Of a stretch of DNA of 5,366 bases, positions 1 through 5,317 are shown in pieces. Source of the stretch: Ruminococcaceae bacterium UBA6392. Its GTDB lineage: Bacteria; Bacillota; Clostridia; Oscillospirales; Acutalibacteraceae. The stretch lies in NCBI GenBank assembly GCA_002438685.1, contig DJQG01000140.1, positions 1 through 5,366 of the forward strand, given 5' to 3'. Under the pieces are notes generated by a model. That model was not told the origin of the DNA, made no database searches, and was given only the letters and a program-made list of their open reading frames with translations. Within the stretch, counting starts at the first letter, position 1; each line of letters begins with the position of its first letter. The translations under genes and the position numbers were made by a program.

Positions 1-496
1 ACAAGATTTTAAGAAGTCTCTCTGTTCTCATACTCCCGAGCTTTTCAACAAGCCCGATTTTCACATTCTCGTACTGCTTCGCTATCTCCGGATAAGTGTT
101 CAGATAGTCGCGGAAGTTTATATAATTCCGCCACTCCATGCTGTTATATTTCACAACATGGATAAAGTGCGTCTGCATATCGCCGCCCTCATAGTAACTG
201 CCGCAGGCAAAAAGCAGCTGTGCACCGCCCATATCGTGGTTGGGACGGTAATGATAGCCTGCTTTCAGCAATTCGGCTTCATGGGCTAAAATGCGCTTGA
301 AATCGTCCGTACCGACCACGATATCCATTATCGGCTTCGCCTTTATGCTCTTTATAGATGTGCTGCCGACATGCTGAATATCAATAGCATCCGAGCCGAG
401 TATTTTACGAAGTTCGTTTACCGTTCGTTCGCCTTCGATTTTCCACTCTTTGTTATGCTCAAAAAGCCTGACATCTCCGCGCCTGAGTCCTATCAT
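1..496 (-). CDS. GrpB family (UPF0157) nucleotidyltransferase-fold protein, 3' end cut by window edge
   Basis: My translation of the minus strand gives an open frame of 165 codons from the ATG at 494-496 to the window edge. The family is usually about 170-180 residues, so only a short C-terminus should be missing. Family hallmarks seen: HVGSTS at residues 42-47 followed by AKPIMDI at 53-59, the GS...D arrangement of the nucleotidyltransferase superfamily. THFIHV at 109-114 and the stretch from W122 through FRDYL (128-132) also fit GrpB proteins. The start is chosen because AAGGAGGG (minus strand, 503-510) sits about 7 nt upstream. A second ATG at 498-500 is in another frame. GrpB proteins are cytoplasmic and their substrate is poorly defined; the name comes from similarity, not from proven activity. 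It is transcribed divergently from the aconitase X operon and probably stands alone. The last visible residues (about 150-165) resemble the family less well. Confidence 0.85.
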   Translation of the reverse strand, partial: MIGLRRGDVRLFEHNKEWKIEGERTVNELRKILGSDAIDIQHVGSTSIKSIKAKPIMDIVVGTDDFKRILAHEAELLKAGYHYRPNHDMGGAQLLFACGSYYEGGDMQTHFIHVVKYNSMEWRNYINFRDYLNTYPEIAKQYENVKIGLVEKLGSMRTERLLKIL

Positions 497-529
497 CCAT
501 GTTCCCTCCTTCGATTGATGCAGGCTAAA

Positions 530-558
530 ATAGTATCACAAAGCATAGGATTTTGCAA
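530..558 (-). promoter_or_regulatory. Probable sigma-A promoter of the GrpB-family gene
   Basis: Read on the minus strand, TTGCAA (553-558, -35-like) is followed after exactly 17 nt by TACTAT (530-535, -10-like). The -10 is preceded by TGA, which makes an extended TGn -10. Transcription would start near 523, leaving a short leader with the AAGGAGGG ribosome binding site at 503-510. Each hexamer matches 4 of 6 consensus bases; the spacing and the extended -10 make the call reasonable. Confidence 0.5.
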
Positions 559-666
559 GAAATATTTATTTGCCGTATATGCGGACAGGCAATGCGCAAA
601 AATTCGATATTTTTTTATTTATTAATTGTTTATTTTTTCTAAATTACCAATCATTTTATTTGCGAT

Positions 667-694
667 TTGTGATAGAATTTATTTGTTACATAAT
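667..694 (+). promoter_or_regulatory. Candidate promoter of the aconitase X operon
   Basis: TTGTGA (667-672, 4 of 6 matches to TTGACA) and CATAAT (689-694, 5 of 6 matches to TATAAT) are separated by 16 nt. Transcription would begin near 701, giving a leader of about 43 nt. The leader carries the ribosome binding site AAGGTGG (731-737), 6 nt before the ATG at 744. The block upstream (about 600-690) is strongly AT-rich, as expected near a strong promoter. TAGAAT at 673-678 is an alternative -10 but has no convincing -35. I see no riboswitch or clear operator in the leader. Confidence 0.4.
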
Positions 695-743
695 GCGGTG
701 AGCGAGTGCTTCCGCTGAAAAATTTATTGAAAGGTGGATATAC

Positions 744-2030
744 ATGAATTACAAAATGCACCTTACTCCCGAAGAGGAAGATATCCTCAACGGCGGTAAA
801 GGCGAAACCATGGCGAAGGTCATGAAGACCCTTGTCATGTACGGTGACGCTTTCGGCGCCACAAAGATGGTGCCTGTCACAAGCAAGATGGGTCACCTTG
901 TTACAAGCTTCGGTCTCGGAGTCATGCAGCCTGTCTATGATCTTATGGATCAGCTCATCGCGGGCGGCGCCGTTTCGAGCCAGAAGTTCTCCGTTGACCC
1001 CAAACCCCTCGATCCCAATGTACCCTCAAGCTTCCTGAAGAACATCGTTTTCAAGAAGTTCATGTACAATATGCAGGACAGCTACGATGCACAGCTTGCA
1101 AAGCTCGGTCTTGTCGACAGCAAGTCCTACACCTGCACCTGCTACATGGATGAAGTCGGCAACACCCCCAAGAAGGGCGAAGTTCTCTCATGGGCTGAGT
1201 CCTCGGCTGTTGTCTATGCAAACTCCGTTCTCGGCGCACGCTGCAACAGAAACTCCGGCATAATCGAGCTCTTCGGTTCCATCGTCGGCCGCGTCCCCTA
1301 TTTCGGACTTGTCACCGACGAGGGCAGAAAGGCTACATGGATAGTCGAAGTCAAGACCACCAAGAAGCCCGAGGCTCAAATTCTTGGCTCCGCTATCGGC
1401 ATGAAGGTCATGGAAGATGTCCCCTATGTCAAGGGTCTTGATAAGTGGATCGGCACCGAGCTTGACGGCGATGCAAAAGCATATCTCAAGGATTTCGGCG
1501 CGGCTACCGCTTCCAACGGCGCTGTCGGTCTCTATCACATCGACAAGCTGACTCCCGAAGCAGTTGAGCAGGGCGAGAACCTTATCGCCGAGGGCGCAAA
1601 GGTATATGTCATTGACGATGCCGAACTCGACAGAGTCAAGAACAACTATCCCGTCATGTGGAAGGACAAGAACGCAACTCCGAAGCTCTGCTTCATCGGA
1701 TGTCCTCACCTCTCATACGATCAGCTCGTTGAGTGGACTGAGAATGTATGCGAGTCGCTCAAGAAGAACGGCAGAAGCAAGGTCTCCATCCCGACTGTCT
1801 TCACCGCCGCTCCGGCTGTTGTTGAGAAGTTCAACGCAACGCCCAACGCTGCAAAGCTCAAGGCTACCGGTGTCGTTCTCAGCTACATATGCCCGCTGAT
1901 GTATATGAACAACCCGCTTGCAGGTAAGATGCCCGTCATCACCAACTCCAACAAGCTCAGAACATATACCACCTCGCGCTATTACACCAGCGCCGAGATT
2001 CTCGATATCATCACAAAGGAGGCAAAGTAA
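744..2030 (+). CDS. Aconitase X large (catalytic) subunit, AcnX_L / DUF521 family
   Basis: A 428-residue protein of the aconitase X catalytic family. These are iron-sulfur dehydratases; characterised members act on cis-3-hydroxy-L-proline (bacteria) or on phosphomevalonate (archaea). Family landmarks seen: the N-terminal LTPEEEDIL (7-15); CTCYMDEVGN (131-140), matching the cluster-binding CTPY...GN region; ESSAVVYANSVLGAR (152-166), close to the family's ESSAVxYANSVLGAR; GRVPYFGL (182-189); GCPHLS (319-324); Cys383 in YICP; and TNSNK (400-404). Cys131, Cys320 and Cys383 are the likely cluster ligands. Oddities: Cys133 where Pro is usual, Cys167 where Thr is usual, and YICP where the family mostly has DTCP. 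The start is fixed by AAGGTGG 6 nt upstream. Codon choice is strongly C/G-ending and biased (AAG, CTC, ATC), suggesting high expression. The small subunit follows 2 nt after the stop, so the two should form one enzyme. The substrate is unknown: no pathway partners are in view. Confidence 0.92.
   Translation: MNYKMHLTPEEEDILNGGKGETMAKVMKTLVMYGDAFGATKMVPVTSKMGHLVTSFGLGVMQPVYDLMDQLIAGGAVSSQKFSVDPKPLDPNVPSSFLKNIVFKKFMYNMQDSYDAQLAKLGLVDSKSYTCTCYMDEVGNTPKKGEVLSWAESSAVVYANSVLGARCNRNSGIIELFGSIVGRVPYFGLVTDEGRKATWIVEVKTTKKPEAQILGSAIGMKVMEDVPYVKGLDKWIGTELDGDAKAYLKDFGAATASNGAVGLYHIDKLTPEAVEQGENLIAEGAKVYVIDDAELDRVKNNYPVMWKDKNATPKLCFIGCPHLSYDQLVEWTENVCESLKKNGRSKVSIPTVFTAAPAVVEKFNATPNAAKLKATGVVLSYICPLMYMNNPLAGKMPVITNSNKLRTYTTSRYYTSAEILDIITKEAK
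2015..2022 (+). promoter_or_regulatory. Ribosome binding site of the small subunit, inside the large-subunit gene
   Basis: AAAGGAGG, a near-perfect anti-16S match, lies within the last codons of the large-subunit gene, 10 nt before the ATG at 2033. It fixes the small subunit's start. With the 2-nt gap between stop and start, it allows coupled translation and balanced subunit amounts. Confidence 0.8.
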
Positions 2031-2032
2031 CA

Positions 2033-2476
2033 ATGAAACAGTTCAAAGGACGCCCTGTTGTCGCAGGCAAATGCACGGCAAAAGCTCTCGTTTCTCACAA
2101 CGGATTCAATACCCTTGCTTCCTTCCAGAAGAGCCTCCAGTTCGGCGACAAGACCGCTAAGTGCGGCGACCAGAACAACCCCGATCTCTTCGGCAAGCCC
2201 ATGGTCGGCACAGCTCTCTGCCTGCCCCAGACTATCGGTTCGACGACCGGCGGCATGGTTCTCTACTGCGCAAAGGTCATGGGCAGAACGCCCACCTGCC
2301 TGCTCTTCTCGGAGCACATCGACTCGCTCGCAGCTGCCGGAGCTATTCTCTCCGCAGTCTGGACCGACGATCCGATGCCCACAGTCGACTGCCTTGGCGA
2401 GGAGTTCCTCAACTATGTCAAGGATGGCATGACCATCACCGTTGACGAAGACGGCACAGTCACTGTCGAAGACTGA
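2033..2476 (+). CDS. Aconitase X small (swivel) subunit, AcnX_S / DUF126 family
   Basis: A 147-residue protein matching the swivel domain of aconitase X, which closes over the active site of the large subunit. In fused (type I) enzymes this domain is joined to the large one; here it is separate (type II arrangement). Seen: FKGRPVVAGKCTAKALVS (4-21), the typical N-terminal KGR..v.G.a...LVS pattern; GKPMVGTALCLP (54-65); IGSTTGG (68-74), corresponding to the family's conserved GS loop; and AAAGAILSAVWTDDPMPTVD (100-119), the usual closing segment. Odd: Ile68 stands just before GS, where a basic residue (RGS or KGS) is usual. This could change substrate contact and argues against assuming hydroxyproline as substrate. 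Six cysteines are present, more than I would expect. The gene ends with tandem stops TGA TAA, and a terminator follows 14 nt further on. Confidence 0.9.
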   Translation: MKQFKGRPVVAGKCTAKALVSHNGFNTLASFQKSLQFGDKTAKCGDQNNPDLFGKPMVGTALCLPQTIGSTTGGMVLYCAKVMGRTPTCLLFSEHIDSLAAAGAILSAVWTDDPMPTVDCLGEEFLNYVKDGMTITVDEDGTVTVED

Positions 2477-2490
2477 TAACAAAAATTCTA

Positions 2491-2530
2491 AAAAGCATCT
2501 GCGCGGTAATTCGTGCGGATGCTTTTCTTT
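2491..2530. terminator. Bidirectional rho-independent terminator between convergent operons
   Basis: A 15-bp stem (2491-2505 with 2512-2526, two G-U pairs) around a 6-nt loop (2506-2511). A T-rich tract follows on the plus strand (from 2528 into the stop codon of the opposing gene). On the minus strand the AAAAAG and AAAAA runs before the stem give U-runs, so it can also end transcripts coming from the DUF3592 gene, whose stop codon is at 2531-2533. It serves both the aconitase X operon and the MATE/DUF3592 operon. Confidence 0.9.
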
Positions 2531-3484
2531 TTATTTGTAATACCCCATTTGTCTGAGCAGGTCAATAAGTTTGTCGCGGCATTCCTGCGACGCTGCGGCG
2601 TAAATCACGGTATTGCCGCTGTAAATCTTGGCGGTATATAAATTATCGTCTTCGATTGAAAAGAATCTGTAATTCGTGCCTTTATATGTGTATTCTTCTC
2701 CGTCTTTTACCGGAAGCGTCATTCCGGAATAGATGCGCCGCGCACTGTCGGTCGAATCCATGACACAAAAGTCTATTCGCATATCTTCTGTGTGCAATGA
2801 ACGCGAATCTTCTATCAGTGAACCGACCCGCCAATCCGTGCGCAGTTCTTCTGTCATGTCTGACACTGTATATCCGTTCTCAGTCATCACAGAAGAGAAA
2901 ATCTCAATGCCAGACGGTTGAGCTCGCAGAAAGACAAAGGTCAGCGCGATAATCGCAGCCATAAGCAGCAATGCTATAATCGTACGCTTCGGGTTTCTGC
3001 TGTTTTTCGCAGTCTCAGGATACGATTCGTCCTCACTTTTAAGCCGTTTGCTCCGTTTTATTGCCGTCAGCAGAAAGAAAATTCCTGCCGCCAAGAATAA
3101 AATTCCGCCGCCGAACGGGTATATCAAATCATCTTTATTGGGGGTAATATCAGATGTTGAATCCGACGGATTGTCTGGGTCATATTTTATTTTTATTTCA
3201 TCTCCGACGAGTCGGATGCCGGAAAGACTGCTTTTCTTGCCTGTGTATATTTTGCCGTCCGCTTCGTATTGATATGTCAGATCATAAAATGTCGTGCTCG
3301 ATTTGCTGTTTCTTTTGACGCGGCTCGAAACATCGGTTATCCTGGCTTCGGTTACTATCCAATCCGTCTTTTGGGACTCGGCAATGTAATTTGTCACGCT
3401 CGCCGCCATCAGATATATGCCGGATAATATGGCTATAACACCGAGCAGACTGGAGATTATCAGTGATAGATTTCTTCTTTTCAT
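2531..3484 (-). CDS. DUF3592-type membrane protein of unknown function
   Basis: A 317-residue protein. Predicted membrane segments lie near residues 7-29, 122-142 and 168-187. Between the first two is a domain of about 80 residues whose pattern fits DUF3592: alternating polar and hydrophobic strands, YxYEADGKIYTGK (71-83), then YDPDNP (101-106). A charged linker (143-167) precedes the third segment. The C-terminal part (about 190-317) is a soluble domain I do not recognise, probably extracytoplasmic. It starts 5 nt after the MATE stop codon and has no good ribosome binding site (only AAAG 4-7 nt before the ATG), so it is probably translated by coupling to the upstream gene. It is the last gene before the shared terminator. 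Function unknown; an envelope or transporter-linked role is only a guess from context. The nonsense codon in MATE may lower its expression. Confidence 0.75.
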   Translation of the reverse strand: MKRRNLSLIISSLLGVIAILSGIYLMAASVTNYIAESQKTDWIVTEARITDVSSRVKRNSKSSTTFYDLTYQYEADGKIYTGKKSSLSGIRLVGDEIKIKYDPDNPSDSTSDITPNKDDLIYPFGGGILFLAAGIFFLLTAIKRSKRLKSEDESYPETAKNSRNPKRTIIALLLMAAIIALTFVFLRAQPSGIEIFSSVMTENGYTVSDMTEELRTDWRVGSLIEDSRSLHTEDMRIDFCVMDSTDSARRIYSGMTLPVKDGEEYTYKGTNYRFFSIEDDNLYTAKIYSGNTVIYAAASQECRDKLIDLLRQMGYYK

Positions 3485-3489
3485 AGGCT

Positions 3490-4011
3490 TTATATAAGTC
3501 TGAATTTAGTCCATTTCTGATTTTTATAGCGTACAAAGAATATCGCTCCGCGGAAGAGCAGATCCATGCTCGTGCCTATTGCCACGCCTACGGCGCCCAT
3601 ATTAAGCCACAGACCGAACAGCGCGGAGAAGAACAGCCTCGCAGCGACCGTCAGAACAACAGAGACGGTCATGGTGAATTTTACATCCCCCGCCGCTCTC
3701 AGTCCGCTCCCGAGCGGTCCTGCGTATGTATAGGCAAAGGCGTTTATGGCGTTATTGATGAGCACCATGATGAGCACAAGATGCTTGGCTTCATCGGATA
3801 TTGCAAAGAATTTAAGCAGCAGCGGAGTCATTGCGAGCACAGCCGTATTCCACGCCAATGATAAAATAAAGGTCAGCTTATTGAGCTTTTTGAAATAGTA
3901 GTTTGCCTCTTCAATATTTCCCGCGCCCATGCACTGACCGATGACAGTCGTATAGACGGGAGCCATCGCCATACCCATAAGCGCTGCAAGCGACCATATG
4001 CTCTGCGACAC
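3490..4011 (-). pseudogene. MATE family efflux transporter, C-terminal part (downstream of in-frame TAG)
   Basis: This is the second half of the MATE gene starting at 4830, in the same reading frame. The frame continues through the TAG at 4027-4029 as IAATG and then VSQSIW. The part ending at 3490 carries the membrane segments of the second MATE half (about TM8-12), including VIGQCMGAG (residues 296-304 of the joined protein), typical of the family, and a short basic tail ending KFRLI. The GTG at 4009-4011 could formally start a 173-codon frame, but I see no ribosome binding site before it, and a MATE half alone should not transport. I therefore treat it as a remnant unless the TAG is read through or is a sequencing error. 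The joined gene would be 446 residues, the normal MATE length. The stop TAA (3490-3492) lies 5 nt before the DUF3592 start. Confidence 0.85.
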
Positions 4012-4026
4012 ACCTGTTGCAGCTAT

Positions 4027-4830
4027 CTAATACGTTCCGAACTGCGCAACCATGCTGCTCAGCGCCACTTTGACGAGCTGATGGACGCCGTTTTCAACGC
4101 CGTTCGGGACTGCTATGCCGAGCACTTTCCTGAGCAGCGAACCGTGCCACGCGAATATGCCTGAAAGCGTGTATCTTACGGGAGTTTTCCGATGCATGAA
4201 GCAATACCATGTGACGGCGACGGCGGAAATAGCCCGCGCTATCAGCGACGGATAAGCAACTCCAGCGACCCCGGCGTGAAGAACGAACACGCCGATAATA
4301 TTGCCGACAACATTGACGGCGTTTGCAAAGGCGGATATATACATCGACACATCGGCTCTGCCGACACTGCGGCACATCGCCGCGCCCGCATTATAAACCG
4401 CGAGAGCCGGGAAAGAATACGCGATGATGCGCATATACTCGACGCACGCCGCCATGACATCATCCTCTACCCTGCCGAAAAGCAGATTCAAAAGCGGGCG
4501 TTCAAAGACGAGAATAAGAACAGATATAACAACCGAGCTGACAACCGAAAACATCAATAATTGACTTGCGGCTTTGCCCGCCTGCTCATTATCTTTGCTG
4601 CCGATATACTGACTGATTATGACCGCACCGCCGGATGCAAGGGCGGAAAATAGAAAAATCGCGACAGTATTAAATGAGTTTACAAGCGACACGCCCGAAA
4701 CCGCCGCATCGCCGACGAAACTGACGACAAACGTATCCGCCATGCCGACGAGCAACAGCAAAAATTGCTCGATAAACAGCGGAATAATCATCGCCCGCAG
4801 GTCTTTGTTTGTAAACATCCTGTCGTTCAT
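4027..4830 (-). CDS. MATE family multidrug/cation antiporter, N-terminal part, ended by an in-frame TAG
   Basis: MATE proteins are inner-membrane pumps with 12 helices that export drugs or metabolites in exchange for Na+ or H+. This 267-codon part shows the first bundle: PLFIEQFLLLLVGMADT (17-33) in TM1, VGDAAVSGVSLVNSF (39-53), GGAVIISQYIGSKD (67-80), CRSVGRAD (153-160) and AGVAGVAYPSLIAR (186-199), then the start of TM7 up to VAQFGTY. The TAG (4027-4029) falls in mid-protein, and the frame continues at once with well-conserved MATE sequence. At this place a Gln codon CAG, one transition from TAG, would restore a family-like reading (FGTYQIAATG). The start at 4828-4830 is the only upstream choice (a TGA lies 3 codons before it). 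The ribosome binding site GGAGGA (4844-4849) is unusually far, 13 nt. The gene is either a recent nonsense pseudogene or an artefact. It is first in an operon with DUF3592. Confidence 0.88.
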   Translation of the reverse strand: MNDRMFTNKDLRAMIIPLFIEQFLLLLVGMADTFVVSFVGDAAVSGVSLVNSFNTVAIFLFSALASGGAVIISQYIGSKDNEQAGKAASQLLMFSVVSSVVISVLILVFERPLLNLLFGRVEDDVMAACVEYMRIIAYSFPALAVYNAGAAMCRSVGRADVSMYISAFANAVNVVGNIIGVFVLHAGVAGVAYPSLIARAISAVAVTWYCFMHRKTPVRYTLSGIFAWHGSLLRKVLGIAVPNGVENGVHQLVKVALSSMVAQFGTY

Positions 4831-4868
4831 TAAAAGCCGTCAATCCTCCGGTTGATTTGTATATAAAT

Positions 4869-4877
4869 ATTTTATCA
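4869..4877 (-). promoter_or_regulatory. Candidate extended -10 promoter of the MATE/DUF3592 operon
   Basis: On the minus strand TGA-TAAAAT (4869-4877) is an extended -10 (5 of 6 bases match TATAAT). It would start a transcript near 4862, about 30 nt ahead of the MATE start. No good -35 is visible at 16-18 nt, which an extended -10 can tolerate. TATATA just downstream is an alternative. Confidence 0.3.
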
Positions 4878-5003
4878 TATGTTGGGGGATAAATCTACCG
4901 AAGTAAAGCTAAAAAGTAAAATTGGCAACGCAAAAGCTCTGCACAATTCCGCACTACTTATGTTGCAGCCGTTTTTCGTCTTGTATTGTTTATTAACTTG
5001 TGT
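4878..5003. other. AT-rich spacer without a recognisable gene
   Basis: Between the MATE promoter area and the terminator at 5004-5034 I see no open frame with a ribosome binding site, no tRNA and no known riboswitch core. The only structure noted is GCAAC (4925-4929) with complementary GTTGC (4964-4968), about 34 nt apart, too weak to call. On the minus strand this DNA is upstream of the MATE operon, so it may hold control sites for the pump. Confidence 0.4.
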
Positions 5004-5034
5004 AAAAAAAGCACCTTGATATTTCAAGGTGCTT
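5004..5034 (-). terminator. Rho-independent terminator of the 64-residue protein gene
   Basis: An 11-bp perfect stem (5009-5019 with 5024-5034) with a 4-nt loop. On the minus strand it is followed by a run of seven T (5004-5010, the first two inside the stem). It begins 2 nt after the stop codon of the small gene. It separates that gene from the MATE operon, which therefore needs its own promoter. Confidence 0.88.
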
Positions 5035-5036
5035 AG

Positions 5037-5231
5037 TTATTCTTCTACAATTTCAAAGCGTGATGCAGGAAGAGCGTAATCGCCAGGCTCATCAATGTCA
5101 TCTATGTGAAAGGCAAACACCGTGCCGCTTTGGTTGTCTAACGGCAAAAAAGCTTCATATATTTTTCCTTTTTCGAAAAATATTGATTTTTTATCCGATA
5201 TATATCGAACCCTAAACTTATTTATTCTCAT
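5037..5231 (-). CDS. Small conserved-looking protein of unknown function, 64 residues
   Basis: A 64-residue soluble protein without signal peptide or membrane segment. The pattern is FEKGKIYEAFLPLD (19-32), then a mid strand VFAFHIDDIDEPGDYALP (38-55), then SRFEIVEE at the end. It resembles the many small Firmicute and phage-related proteins built as one small beta domain with a 'GK.Y.v ... D..g..y..p.s.Fe.v' layout. I infer an SH3-like small barrel from this, not from a named family. It is AT-rich with many AAA/TTT codons, unlike the aconitase X genes. Evidence that it is real: a perfect terminator directly after its stop, and a coherent composition. Evidence against: a weak ribosome binding site (AAGG about 12 nt before the ATG at 5229-5231). 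TATAAG (minus strand, 5246-5251) could serve as a -10, but then the leader would be very short. It lies between two terminators, so it seems to be its own transcription unit or read-through from the tRNA. Confidence 0.65.
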   Translation of the reverse strand: MRINKFRVRYISDKKSIFFEKGKIYEAFLPLDNQSGTVFAFHIDDIDEPGDYALPASRFEIVEE

Positions 5232-5266
5232 TTCAACACATTTACCTTATACAAATTCAAGCACTT

Positions 5267-5310
5267 CAAAATAGCTACAGCCCTCGAGAACATTGAGTTT
5301 CAAGGGCTGT
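5267..5310 (-). terminator. Probable terminator of the tRNA-Gln transcript
   Basis: On the minus strand, an 11-bp stem (5300-5310 with 5277-5287, one G-U pair) around a 12-nt loop, starting 7 nt after the encoded CCA. AGCT on both sides can extend the stem with a small bulge. Only four T follow (5268-5271), so termination may be partial and could allow reading into the 64-residue protein gene. Confidence 0.6.
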
Positions 5311-5317
5311 TCAGCTA

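Noticed and set aside
371..625. Plus-strand open frame of 84 codons across the GrpB start and its promoter
   Set aside because: It is antisense to the GrpB gene, lacks a ribosome binding site, has low-complexity ends and resembles no family.
695..716. Hairpin in the aconitase X leader (GCGG...CCGC or AGCG...CGCT)
   Set aside because: Only 4-bp stems with large loops. There is no match to a riboswitch core I know and no terminator or sequestering partner for the ribosome binding site.
1188..1709. Long minus-strand open frame (173 codons) antisense to the aconitase X large subunit, and a similar one over 1982-2482
   Set aside because: They are shadows caused by the strong codon bias of the aconitase X genes. 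They have no start signals and no plausible domain content.
744..2476. Classic aconitase or isopropylmalate dehydratase
   Set aside because: The motifs (ESSAVVYANSVLGAR, GCPHLS, TNS..K) and the subunit sizes (428 and 147) fit aconitase X, not AcnA/AcnB or LeuC/LeuD.
3490..4011. The C-terminal MATE half as an independent gene starting at GTG 4009-4011
   Set aside because: No ribosome binding site precedes the GTG, the frame is continuous with the upstream half through one stop codon, and half a MATE transporter is not a known functional unit.
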